A DNA stretch of 8,156 nucleotides. Source: Desulfobacteraceae bacterium. Its GTDB lineage: Bacteria > Desulfobacterota > Desulfobacteria > Desulfobacterales > Desulfobacteraceae. This document shows, in pieces, positions 1-6,744 of the stretch (position 1 is the stretch's first letter; each line of letters begins with the position of its first letter). The position numbers and the translations under genes were made by a program. Below the pieces are notes generated by a model. It saw only the letters and a list, made by a program, of their open reading frames with translations, ran no database searches and was not told where the DNA came from. Where the stretch lies: positions 1 through 8,156 of the forward strand of contig JAFLJU010000205.1 in the NCBI GenBank assembly GCA_022712835.1. Reading direction: 5' to 3'.

Positions 1-2
1 CC

Positions 3-464
3 CTTCAATATTGTTTTTTCCATGAATTTCCCCAGGCCGACGCCTCTCGGTTAGCGCTGTGTGCCCTCCTCCATGATGTTGGCAGTTCAAAACTGGACAT
101 AAACTTGATCGAAAAGGACAAACGGCTCACCGACAAAGAGTATAAAACCTTTACCACCCATGCGGAACTAGGCCATGATATGATTATCCTGAATACGGAG
201 TTTGATATATCCGTTGCAACGGTGGCCCTTGAACACCACGAACGATTAGACGGAAGTGGGTATCCCTACAATAGCCGGCAAATTGCCAAAGATAGTCAAC
301 TCATCGGCCTCATCGACAGCTACGAACCCTTAACCTATCGGAACAAGAGTTTCAGAAAAGCAAAGAAACCCTTTGATACTCTTCAAATTATCAAAAAAGA
401 GGTTATTGACGGAAAATTTTCCAAGGATATTTTTAAAAATTTTGCCTCCTGCCTGATTAAATAG
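3..464 (+). CDS. HD-GYP domain protein, 3' part (5' end outside window)
   Basis: The reading frame is open from the left edge, so the true start lies upstream; the TTG at 105 is inside the domain and is not a start. The visible 153 residues are most of an HD-GYP domain, the family that hydrolyses the second messenger cyclic di-GMP in the cytoplasm. Seen in order are the HD pair in LLHDVG (visible residues 24-25), a histidine in THAELG, the signature HHERLDGSGYP (about 78-88) and the downstream IDSYEPLTYRNKSFRKA, equivalent to the family's D-x-Y-D-A-L-T-x-x-R-P-Y-R. The usual HD-x-G-K-x-x-I-P reads HDVGSSKLDI, so the conserved lysine after the HD pair is displaced or missing. Catalysis is therefore likely but not certain. 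N-terminal domains cannot be seen. The gene converges with the receiver gene, 20 bases apart, with no obvious terminator between them. Confidence 0.88.
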   Translation, partial: LQYCFFHEFPQADASRLALCALLHDVGSSKLDINLIEKDKRLTDKEYKTFTTHAELGHDMIILNTEFDISVATVALEHHERLDGSGYPYNSRQIAKDSQLIGLIDSYEPLTYRNKSFRKAKKPFDTLQIIKKEVIDGKFSKDIFKNFASCLIK

Positions 465-474
465 CAAGTGGCCC

Positions 475-520
475 ATCTATATCTTCAGAGGTCGGTATCT
501 TCAGGGTCTATATCTTCGGG
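475..520. repeat. Three 15-base tandem repeats spanning the receiver gene's stop
   Basis: Units lie at 475-489, 491-505 and 506-520 on the plus strand and share the core TATCTTC. The first and third units match at 12 of 15 positions. A single extra G at 490 separates the first from the second. On the minus strand the two outer units encode the acidic tail PED-ID-PED-TD of the receiver protein, while the extra base throws the third unit out of frame and produces its TGA stop. Confidence 0.7.
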
Positions 521-919
521 GTTTTTGTCTCTGGGGTGATGAATCACCCGCAAAAGTTCTTCCATAAACTGCTTTTCGGTTATCGGTTTGACAATATAAC
601 TGTCAATCTTCATGGAAAGCGCCTTGTTCATGGTTTTTTGGGTTGCTTCAACCGTGAGCATGATAAAGGGGATATCCCGAGTCCTGCTATTTGCTTTGAT
701 CTTTTCTAAAAATTTCATCCCATCCATAATGGGCATGTGCAAGTCAGACACGATCAGGTCCACCCCGGTTGAATCCATAATTTCAAGGGCCTCAAACCCA
801 TTCCCCGCCTCTAGAACATGGACAAAATCGTTGTTTGTCAAAAATTTCCCAATAATCCGCCGCATGGTAGGACTATCGTCCACCAGCAAAATTTTAAGCG
901 CTAAATTGACCTTTTCCAT
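485..919 (-). CDS. Stand-alone CheY-like response regulator
   Basis: This 144-residue protein is a single receiver domain with no output domain, so it should act by binding a partner after phosphorylation by a histidine kinase. All the key residues are visible: acidic pair D14-D15, phospho-acceptor D59 in VSDLHMP, T89 in the MLT motif, and K111 in VKP. The start at 919 is supported by AAAAGGAG five bases upstream. That ribosome site directly follows the stop of the NUDIX gene, so the two genes (11 bases apart) are almost certainly co-transcribed. Residues after about 128 form a hydrophilic acidic tail made by a 15-base tandem repeat, which is not part of the fold. The kinase partner is not in the window. 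The neighbouring HD-GYP gene is a possible functional partner, but nothing in the sequence shows this. Confidence 0.92.
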   Translation of the reverse strand: MEKVNLALKILLVDDSPTMRRIIGKFLTNNDFVHVLEAGNGFEALEIMDSTGVDLIVSDLHMPIMDGMKFLEKIKANSRTRDIPFIMLTVEATQKTMNKALSMKIDSYIVKPITEKQFMEELLRVIHHPRDKNPEDIDPEDTDL

Positions 920-930
920 GAATGCTCCTT

Positions 931-1485
931 TTAGAATACCCTTCCTAGGTCCTGCTTTAGGTCTTTTATTTCAAAGGGATAAACACTGTGTTTCCGATCA
1001 CGAAAGAAATCGATCAGGGTCTGTCGAATGACCTCAAAGGCAAGTTCATCCCAAGGGATATCGGCCTCTTTAAACAATTTCACCTCGGAACTCTCACTGG
1101 TGGAACCAAAAACATCATCCCCCATCCGGGCGTAAAACATCAGATAAATCTGATCCATATTGACGATATTAAACAACCGATAGGGCGCCACAATCGCAAC
1201 TTTCGCCCTTGTCTCCTCCAGGGTCTCCCTTAAAGCCCCGTCCTGCACAGATTCCTTGTTTTCAAGATAACCTGCCGGCAAGGTCCATTTTCCCTTGCGG
1301 GGTTCAATATTTCGACGGCACAGCAGTATCCGGTCTTCAAAAACCGGGATACAGCCCACCACCATTTTGGGGTTTTCATAGTGCACATGGGGACACTGAG
1401 TACATACGGACCGAATATGGTCATCGTCCACAGGAATTTTTGCTTCCATGGGGGCGCCGCAACTGCTACAAAAATTTATCTTCAT
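931..1485 (-). CDS. NUDIX hydrolase with N-terminal zinc ribbon
   Basis: A cytoplasmic pyrophosphohydrolase of the NUDIX superfamily, acting on nucleoside-diphosphate-linked substrates; the exact substrate cannot be read from sequence. Numbered from the preferred start, the N-terminus has CSSC (residues 6 and 9) and CTQC (28 and 31), a zinc ribbon. It is followed by NPKMVVGC and the NUDIX box starting at G72 in LPAGYLE, with E78 and R86-E87-T-L-E90-E91. The box's final glycine is arginine here, a variation tolerated in this subgroup, which resembles ADP-ribose/NADH pyrophosphatase-like proteins. The frame could begin at 1500, but the ATG at 1485 starts the usual short N-terminus (MKINFCSSCG) and is preceded by GGAAGAA six bases away, whereas 1500 has no ribosome site. 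It is first in an operon with the receiver gene. Confidence 0.88.
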   Translation of the reverse strand: MKINFCSSCGAPMEAKIPVDDDHIRSVCTQCPHVHYENPKMVVGCIPVFEDRILLCRRNIEPRKGKWTLPAGYLENKESVQDGALRETLEETRAKVAIVAPYRLFNIVNMDQIYLMFYARMGDDVFGSTSESSEVKLFKEADIPWDELAFEVIRQTLIDFFRDRKHSVYPFEIKDLKQDLGRVF

Positions 1486-1500
1486 TCCATTTTCTTCCAT

Positions 1501-1663
1501 GGAGGATTCATACAGGAAATTTACGATGCAGACAACTAAAAATCACTATCAGGAATGGGTTTCATCACTATATTTGACTTTGGATTTGACTTTTTGCTAT
1601 TGCTACCCATACATCAGATGTTCTTGACAGAACCGGGAAAATCCGATAGTTTTTTTATCCGTT
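1501..1663. other. Divergent intergenic region with weak promoter-like sequences
   Basis: This gap should hold promoters for both the NUDIX operon (leftward) and the FapA-domain operon (rightward). On the plus strand there are two TTTGACTTT copies 12 bases apart (1573-1581 and 1585-1593) and a perfect TTGACA at 1624-1629. The best -10 match for the latter, GATAGT at 1645-1650, gives a short 15-base spacer and only about 8 bases of leader. On the minus strand TATAGT at 1572-1567 fits a -10, but no good -35 stands in front. None of these is convincing alone. Confidence 0.3.
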
Positions 1664-4156
1664 ATGAATGATCACAATCAACGGGACTTCGAATCCGCCA
1701 GCACAAATTCCCCGGGCAATCCCCCGGAAGACCGGCAGGACATTTTTGGCCAAAACAATAAGAATCTCATCAGCCTGGCGGTTAAATGCCGTTTGATCCC
1801 CTTTGACCGGGAAAAAGAGCTGTTAGTCCTATTGGCAGAAAAAAGACAGCAGATCCCTGATTATTCAGCCGTAACGCTCTTCACAGAAACAAAAACCCTC
1901 TCCCGGGAGAACATCAAGTTTCTATTTGCTGTTAAAGACCATCTGGAAACCAAGATGCTGGATAAAAAATTCGGAGAGCTTGGAATTGCCAACCAGTTTA
2001 TCCAACCGGAAAATGTTAAAAAGGCCCTGGACATTCAAAGCGCAATTTTCAGGGAGACAAACCAAAGCCGAATGATCGGTGATATCCTCCTGGAAAACAA
2101 GGAAATCTCCAGAGCTGATCAAGCCGCAATTCTGCTGACCCAGGACCGGGTAAAAGATGAGATGATCGCAGAGGTGATGAATGATATTGCATCTTCTGAA
2201 ATTGAAAAAATCTCCCTGAATATGCGATTCGGAGCCATTGCTGTCAAAAAGAACCTGGTCACCATTGACCAGTTAAACCATGCGCTCAAGGTCCAGAAAT
2301 CAGAAGTAAAAGAGGGGCAACCCAGGCGGTATCTGGGAGATATTTTCAAGCAATTGTTCAACCTGTCCGCAAAAGAGCTTAGCTATATTTTAAAAATCCA
2401 AAAAGAGCTTGAAAAAACCAGACTTTCCCTGGAAAAAGCATTGTCCCAGTATAATAGTGAAGAAAGTATCAACAAACGGTTGTCACAACTGTTTGGATAC
2501 CGATTTTCCAAAAACAAGTTAGCGGCCTTTCTCCAAAAAACAAAAGAGGGGTTTGAGGAAATCCAGGTCCAGGATCTGATCACCTGGCTTAACTCCATCG
2601 GTATCACCGCAGGTATTTGTCCTAAAAAAACCATTAAAAAATTTTTAACCCAGGCAACCATTGGTATGGACGTCCAGATTGCCCAGGGGCTGCCCCCCCA
2701 AAATGGGGAAGACGAGTCCATTGAATTCTTCTTTGACACAGGCTTTAGCCCTTCGGATGGAGACCCCTTAAATTTACTGCCCCTGGTGAAAAAAGGGGAT
2801 GCATTGGCACGGGCTATCCCCCCCAAAAAAGGAACCCCGGGCAAAGATGTGAGTGGATTCAGTATTCTGGCCCCCCTCCCCCAAACCTTTCCTTTGAACT
2901 GCGGAGAGGGTGTCAGCAAAGAGGGAGACCTCTTTATTGCGACGGCTGACGGGATGCCCCGCCTGTACAAAAACAGAACCCTGTTTGTCAAATCACAGGA
3001 ACAAACCATTGCAACCCGGCATCACACAGGCGCCATTGACACAGACTTAGGGGACCGATACCTGAATGTCAATCTTCATGTGGAAGGATCCATTTCCCCC
3101 GAGGGGAAAGTAAGGTGCCAGGGACTTGAAATCAGCGGAGATATTTTGGGACAGGTTGCCGCAGCCGGCGATATCTCAGTAAAAGGGCAAATCGGGCAAT
3201 CCAAAAACAAGGGAAAAGACCCGGCAAAAATCAGGGCTGAGGGAGATATACTTGTCAGCAAACCCATTACCAATGCCATCCTTATTACGGCAAAAAGCCT
3301 TAAGGCTCCAAAGTCAAATCTGATCTCTTCTGCCGTGCTGGCATTCCAGGATATTGTCATCAACAATGTGAGTGATGACGGCACAAGACCGTCAATCCTT
3401 CAAACCGGTAAAAACCCCAATGTCAAGGCAGAAGGGATAAACACCCTTATCCAAAACCAGACAGCCCAATTAAACCACCTCAAACACAAGGCAGAACTTA
3501 ATGTGCTTGAAAATACCCTCACTGCCAAATTACAAGTAAAAGAGGAGTATTTAAAGCAGCATGAAATATTTAAAACCCTTTTGACATTGATGCAGTGCCA
3601 GAATCTTGACGATATCCCCTCCCTGGAAGAAAAACTTAAGGCCGTGGAAAATAACCCAACCGCATATGCCGAAATCCCCGGAACCCCTTTATTGGAACAT
3701 GGCCAATGGCCCGTGTTTCTTGAAAAATTCCTTGGTGAGACAAAAACCATGGATAAAGATTCTCTGACCCACCATGTCACGGAAACCGCAGACATTAAAT
3801 ATGGGATGTACCGGGCAGCCGTCAATGCCACCCGCCGGCATCACCATGAATATGAAGCCCAGAAACAAATCATTCTCAAAAAGATAGAAACAAAAAAACC
3901 GGACATCGAGAAAAAAGAAGAAAACATTCGAAAACTGATCATCCGAAAAGACACCCTTTTACTGAGTCAGGGATACCGTACCCAGCCGGTTCCCCCAGCG
4001 ATCAAGGTTAAAAACCGGGTGCAGAAAGGAACGGTGATCATGGGCCAGAAAGCCCGTCTGACCATTGACCGAGATATCTATGGTGTCAAATTCACTGAAA
4101 TACAAAAAACCCCGGGTGAGGATCCTGTCATCACCATTGAGGGCGTCTATGAATAA
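1664..4156 (+). CDS. FapA/DUF342 domain protein with N-terminal helical repeats
   Basis: A large cytoplasmic protein of 830 residues, without signal peptide or membrane segment. Residues 35-97, 103-166 and 189-252 form three tandem repeats of about 64 residues. Each has a pattern like FGELGIANQFI, then a helix ending ALxIQ, then GDILLENKEIS and another helix, resembling the helical N-terminal units of GspE/MshE-type ATPases. Residues about 305-455 are the FapA N-terminal domain, with the hallmark AIPPKKGTPGKDVSGF (384-399). Residues 465-595 are the glycine-spaced right-handed beta-helix (EGSISPEGKV, SGDILGQV, AGDISVKGQI). Residues 596-775 are a charged coiled coil, and a short beta domain closes the protein. 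FapA-family proteins are linked to flagellar assembly or polar signalling in some species; the role here is unknown. The ATG at 1664 has no clear ribosome site and no in-frame alternative upstream. Confidence 0.85.
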   Translation: MNDHNQRDFESASTNSPGNPPEDRQDIFGQNNKNLISLAVKCRLIPFDREKELLVLLAEKRQQIPDYSAVTLFTETKTLSRENIKFLFAVKDHLETKMLDKKFGELGIANQFIQPENVKKALDIQSAIFRETNQSRMIGDILLENKEISRADQAAILLTQDRVKDEMIAEVMNDIASSEIEKISLNMRFGAIAVKKNLVTIDQLNHALKVQKSEVKEGQPRRYLGDIFKQLFNLSAKELSYILKIQKELEKTRLSLEKALSQYNSEESINKRLSQLFGYRFSKNKLAAFLQKTKEGFEEIQVQDLITWLNSIGITAGICPKKTIKKFLTQATIGMDVQIAQGLPPQNGEDESIEFFFDTGFSPSDGDPLNLLPLVKKGDALARAIPPKKGTPGKDVSGFSILAPLPQTFPLNCGEGVSKEGDLFIATADGMPRLYKNRTLFVKSQEQTIATRHHTGAIDTDLGDRYLNVNLHVEGSISPEGKVRCQGLEISGDILGQVAAAGDISVKGQIGQSKNKGKDPAKIRAEGDILVSKPITNAILITAKSLKAPKSNLISSAVLAFQDIVINNVSDDGTRPSILQTGKNPNVKAEGINTLIQNQTAQLNHLKHKAELNVLENTLTAKLQVKEEYLKQHEIFKTLLTLMQCQNLDDIPSLEEKLKAVENNPTAYAEIPGTPLLEHGQWPVFLEKFLGETKTMDKDSLTHHVTETADIKYGMYRAAVNATRRHHHEYEAQKQIILKKIETKKPDIEKKEENIRKLIIRKDTLLLSQGYRTQPVPPAIKVKNRVQKGTVIMGQKARLTIDRDIYGVKFTEIQKTPGEDPVITIEGVYE

Positions 4157-4182
4157 TATTTTACAGATAAGGAAATGATGAA

Positions 4183-4488
4183 ATGATACATGTAATTGCA
4201 TCCATACAAATTCAAGAAGGTCGGCTGTCAGAATTCATTGAGATTTTCAAATCCAATATCCCCCATGTACTCAAAGAAAAGGGATGTATTCAATATCAGC
4301 CAGCCATTGACCTGGCCACGGGCTTACCCCCCCAGGCCTTAGATCCCAAGGTGGTCACCATCATCGAAAAATGGGAGAGCCTAATGGATTTGCAGGCACA
4401 TCTCGTATCTCCCCATATGATGTCTTATTCGAAAAAGGTGAAAGATATGGTTGAAAACCTGTCGGTGAAAGTATTGGAAAACGTATAA
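4183..4488 (+). CDS. Antibiotic biosynthesis monooxygenase (ABM) fold protein
   Basis: This 101-residue protein fits the ABM-type dimeric alpha-beta barrel, the YgiN-like group that includes quinol monooxygenases. Visible family features are the opening strand MIHVIASIQIQEGR, the helix leading to KGCIQYQ, the strand VVTIIEKWES and the closing helix with DLQAHLVSPHM. Those regions shape the small hydrophobic pocket in relatives. A Pro-rich insert (GLPPQALDP) precedes the EKW strand. AAGGAA at 4169-4174 lies eight bases before the ATG, and the gene starts 26 bases after the FapA-domain gene, so the two are probably one operon. Substrate is unknown. A quinone link to the nearby sulfide:quinone oxidoreductase is tempting but not shown, because that gene is on the opposite strand and may be a later arrival. 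Confidence 0.82.
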   Translation: MIHVIASIQIQEGRLSEFIEIFKSNIPHVLKEKGCIQYQPAIDLATGLPPQALDPKVVTIIEKWESLMDLQAHLVSPHMMSYSKKVKDMVENLSVKVLENV

Positions 4489-4503
4489 CCACAAGTTGTC
4501 TTA
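4487..4503 (+). repeat. Direct repeat block 1, left copy
   Basis: AACCACAAGTTGTCTTA begins in the last two bases of the monooxygenase stop codon. It recurs without change at 6998-7014. It forms the left flank of the palindromic element, ending in the CTTA that is repeated at the element's other end. Confidence 0.85.
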
Positions 4504-4669
4504 GAACCGCAGATAAAATAAGTTGGACATAAATAGCGCAGCAATTTTTCATCATCTACAAGGCGCATTAAAGGTTTAATAGCAAGCCTATTTGGCCTTT
4601 GATGCAACGCAGTAGACGGGCCAAAAGGCAAGCTATTTCGTTCAAGTTATAAAATTTGCGGTCCTTAAG
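4500..4669. mobile_element. MITE-like long imperfect palindrome, about 170 bases
   Basis: The whole stretch folds back on itself around position 4584-4585. Outer arms 4500-4537 and 4632-4669 are imperfect inverted repeats that begin CTTAGAACCGCAGAT and, on the other strand, CTTAAGGACCGCAAAT; both end in AAATAGC. Inner arms include GCATTAAAGG (4565-4574) facing CCTTTGATGC (4596-4605), and AATAG/CTATT closes a five-base loop. It carries no reading frame of note and no transposase. CTTA lies at both ends (4500-4503 and 4664-4667), and the related site at 7011-7014 has CTTA only once, so CTTA may be a 4-base target duplication. It sits between convergent operons and could also act as a bidirectional terminator or form a structured transcript. 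Confidence 0.65.
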
Positions 4670-4684
4670 CCTAAAAAACTACCA
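4670..4684 (+). repeat. Direct repeat block 2, left copy
   Basis: CCTAAAAAACTACCA matches 7017-7032, which has one extra A. At the right-hand site the CTACCA part is the Trp-stop end of the AlbA_2 gene read on the minus strand. Here the same Trp-stop reading is present, but the sequence beyond it does not match that gene. Confidence 0.75.
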
Positions 4685-4759
4685 TGGCCACAAGGCCCAG
4701 TAAAATGTTAGAAAAGGATCGCCCGACAACTTCCTGTCACATCTCCCTCCAATGGCAGC
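4685..4759. other. Gene-free spacer downstream of DUF1641 gene
   Basis: Seventy-five bases between the repeat block and the DUF1641 stop. The only structure seen is a small GGCC-acaa-GGCC hairpin at 4686-4697 with no T-run after it on either strand, so no intrinsic terminator is called. Confidence 0.4.
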
Positions 4760-5410
4760 TTAATTTTTCAATGTTGAAAGTCCCTTGGTCAGTTCGAGTA
4801 ACACACCCAGGCCCTGCTTTATCTCCTGGTCATTCATGGCCATGAGCATGGAAAAAGGACCTTTGGGTTTTGAATCCTCCAGGCGGATGGCTGCTGGAAT
4901 TTTTGAAGCCTTTTCAAACAGATCAACGGCTTTGGGATCGGTGAGATTGCCCAGGGAATCCACCAGTTTCCCAAGCCCCTGGCAAATTTGTTCTATCTCC
5001 TCCGGACTATACTTGTTGGTGATCTCTTTTAATACCCCAAGGCCGGTGCTAAGAATTTTAAATACATTTTTCTGTTCCAAATCATCCAGGAAAATGATCA
5101 GCTGGGGAACGGTTGATTTTAACAGTGGCTCTACATTAACCGCCAGATCCAGAAAATTGTGCAGCATATCAAGGGCAACGCCAAAGTTATCGATATTGCG
5201 CATGACCTTTTTACACAGATACACCAGTTTTTCCAACTGAAAATCAGCCTCCACATCAGCCAGCCCCACAATCAGCGACTGAACCGCTTCATTCACCCGG
5301 GGTGTCAGTTCCTCCTTCAACTCTTTTATGGATGCTGCCGACTCTGCAATGGGGGTTATTTTTTCCTCAAGGCGTTCCAGGCGCTCAAGAATTTTTTCTT
5401 CATTTGTCAT
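4760..5410 (-). CDS. DUF1641 family protein
   Basis: This 216-residue soluble protein is mostly alpha-helical. It opens with a charged coiled-coil segment (ILERLERLEEKI), followed by helices of the DUF1641 type: the region around LVYLCKKVMRNIDNFGVALDMLH, the LEQKNVFKILSTGLG segment and the C-terminal KPKGPFSMLMAM and GLGVLLELTKGL. Members of this family often sit beside sulfide:quinone oxidoreductase or other flavoprotein genes and are thought to be accessory proteins; no enzymatic function is established. The frame extends upstream to 5449, but the ATG at 5410 is preceded by AGGAGG (5417-5422) six bases away, overlapping the oxidoreductase stop codon. This fixes the start and shows tight translational coupling across a 10-base gap. 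It is the last gene of its operon. Confidence 0.85.
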   Translation of the reverse strand: MTNEEKILERLERLEEKITPIAESAASIKELKEELTPRVNEAVQSLIVGLADVEADFQLEKLVYLCKKVMRNIDNFGVALDMLHNFLDLAVNVEPLLKSTVPQLIIFLDDLEQKNVFKILSTGLGVLKEITNKYSPEEIEQICQGLGKLVDSLGNLTDPKAVDLFEKASKIPAAIRLEDSKPKGPFSMLMAMNDQEIKQGLGVLLELTKGLSTLKN

Positions 5411-5420
5411 GATCCACCTC

Positions 5421-6653
5421 CTAAGCGTGTTGACGAACTTTTCCGGCAATATTCATCTGGGGTTCCAGGGGAAGATCAAGCCCTTTCATCATCAGATTCC
5501 AATACACCCACCTGAACATCATTTTACCCCAATAATTGCTCATGCTCTCTTTTAACAGGCTGAAGGGTCCCATGCCCGGGAAGGGAAACTTGCCCGGCAA
5601 TGGCTCCACATCATAGTTGAAATCCAACAAAATGGCTTTTTCAAAACCAGAGGCCAAAAAACAGGTGGCATGCCCGTCAAATTTTGGAAGGGCTTTATGG
5701 CCGTCCATTTCCCTGACAATATTTTCAACAAGGGTATAGGCCATATAATGGGCAACGGATCCAGCCTTGGAGGTCGGCACGTTGGTGGTGTCGCCAAGGA
5801 CAAATATTCTGTCAAAATTTTCTGCTTTCAGGGTGTGATTGTCCGTTGGAACAAATCCCACAGGGTCACTGACCCCGGAGTCAATGAGCATTTGATTGCC
5901 CATGTTGGGCGGTATGGCCACCAAAAGATCATATCCCACCTTATCACCTTTATGGGATTCAATTGTTTTTTCATTGGCATTGACCTGGGCAATATCAAAA
6001 TTTGGAGTCACCTTAATATTTTTTTTAGCGGCAAACTCGGCCAAAACATTAGCGGCAACCGGTTTGGTGAACACATTATCAAGGGGGGTTACAAGCTCTA
6101 TGTCCACCTTGTCCCTGACCCCGTTCACCTGGAAGAACCAGTCCGCCATAAAAACAAATTCCAGGGGCGCTACGGGACATTTATAAGGGACTTCTGCAAT
6201 GTTCAGTACAATTTTCCCCGAGTCAAAATATTTTAGTTTTTTGGACAGAGCAACGGCACCTTCCAGGGTATAGAAATCAAAGACATCGGTTCGCCAGGCA
6301 TCCATCATTCCCTCTATTTCCTCGGGTGCGATATCGCAGCCCGTGGAAATGATAAGCCAGTCATACTCATATTTGCCTAACCGGGTCTCGACCCTGCGAT
6401 TTTCAGGGTCAATGTTAACAATATGATCCACTACGAATTCAACACCCGGAGGAATAAACCCTTTTTTTGCCTTAATGACATCGCTTGGTGAATAAACGCC
6501 AAAGGGGATAAACAGATAACCCGCCTGGTAGTGGTGGCGCTCATCCCTGTCAATAATGGTAATTTCCAGTTCAGATTCGGGCACCTCATTGCGAAGCATG
6601 TTGGCCACAATGGTCCCGCCTGCGCCGGCACCCAGTATTAAAACTTTTCTCAT
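5421..6653 (-). CDS. sqr: Sulfide:quinone oxidoreductase-like FAD flavoprotein
   Basis: A 410-residue membrane-associated flavoprotein expected to oxidise sulfide to polysulfide and pass electrons to the quinone pool. Residues 4-14 (VLILGAGAGGT) are the FAD-binding Rossmann loop. STGCD (C106) and YKCPVAPLE (C159) are the sulfide-oxidoreductase cysteine motifs, and C331 in HATCFLASG is a candidate third catalytic cysteine. FVLGDTTNVPTSKAGSVAH (284-302) is the second FAD/flavin motif. The C-terminal 50 residues are aromatic and amphipathic (YWGKMMFRWVYW), as in the membrane anchor of this family. Other members of the wider flavoprotein family could look similar, but three cysteines and the DUF1641 partner favour this call. 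The ATG at 6653 has GGGAGGA (6661-6667) eight bases upstream; the frame's extension to 6728 has no ribosome site and would lie over the promoter. Confidence 0.82.
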   Translation of the reverse strand: MRKVLILGAGAGGTIVANMLRNEVPESELEITIIDRDERHHYQAGYLFIPFGVYSPSDVIKAKKGFIPPGVEFVVDHIVNIDPENRRVETRLGKYEYDWLIISTGCDIAPEEIEGMMDAWRTDVFDFYTLEGAVALSKKLKYFDSGKIVLNIAEVPYKCPVAPLEFVFMADWFFQVNGVRDKVDIELVTPLDNVFTKPVAANVLAEFAAKKNIKVTPNFDIAQVNANEKTIESHKGDKVGYDLLVAIPPNMGNQMLIDSGVSDPVGFVPTDNHTLKAENFDRIFVLGDTTNVPTSKAGSVAHYMAYTLVENIVREMDGHKALPKFDGHATCFLASGFEKAILLDFNYDVEPLPGKFPFPGMGPFSLLKESMSNYWGKMMFRWVYWNLMMKGLDLPLEPQMNIAGKVRQHA

Positions 6654-6715
6654 GATGGAATCCTCCCATAAAATGAAGCAGTTAATGGAAAACTGACTAT
6701 GGTGAAAAGAAGATT

Positions 6716-6744
6716 CAACATACCACACAGTGGTATGTTGTCAA
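6716..6744 (-). promoter_or_regulatory. Promoter of the sqr operon covered by a perfect palindrome
   Basis: On the minus strand TTGACA (6744-6739) is a perfect -35, and TATGTT (6722-6717) a four-of-six -10, spaced 16 bases. A perfect inverted repeat with 11-base arms (CAACATACCAC at 6716-6726, GTGGTATGTTG at 6730-6740) and a 3-base centre fills the spacer and reaches into both elements. A dimeric repressor bound here would block RNA polymerase. The start would be near 6710, giving a leader of roughly 57 bases. The regulator is not encoded in the window. Confidence 0.72.

Noticed and set aside
475..520. Tandem repeats as a CRISPR-like array
   Set aside because: Units are 15 bases, contiguous and coding, with no spacers.
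612..1031. Plus-strand open frame of 139 codons opposite the receiver and NUDIX genes
   Set aside because: It overlaps two genes with strong family motifs on the other strand, has no recognisable protein features and no ribosome site.
1486..1500. Upstream ATG start for the NUDIX gene at 1500
   Set aside because: No ribosome site ahead of it; the ATG at 1485 gives the family's usual short start before the CSSC motif.
1209..1577. Plus-strand open frame of 122 codons opposite the NUDIX gene
   Set aside because: Proline-rich shadow of a well-supported gene, with no domain and no separate context.
1624..1650. TTGACA-15-GATAGT promoter, or a flagellar sigma-28 site (CCGATAGT) ahead of the FapA-domain gene
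   Set aside because: The spacer is too short for sigma-70 and the leader nearly absent; the sigma-28 -35 (TAAA) is missing. Kept only as a weak note.
4686..4697. GGCC-acaa-GGCC hairpin as terminator of the sqr operon
   Set aside because: Four-base stem and no T-run on either strand.
5411..5449. Start of the DUF1641 gene at 5449
   Set aside because: It would overlap the end of sqr, while AGGAGG six bases before the ATG at 5410 clearly marks the start.
5670..6236. Plus-strand open frame of 188 codons inside sqr
   Set aside because: Antisense shadow of a gene with clear FAD and cysteine motifs; it carries no family signature.
6654..6728. N-terminal extension of the sqr protein to 6728
   Set aside because: It would place the start inside the palindrome-covered promoter, and the flavin-binding motif begins right after the ATG at 6653, which has a strong ribosome site.
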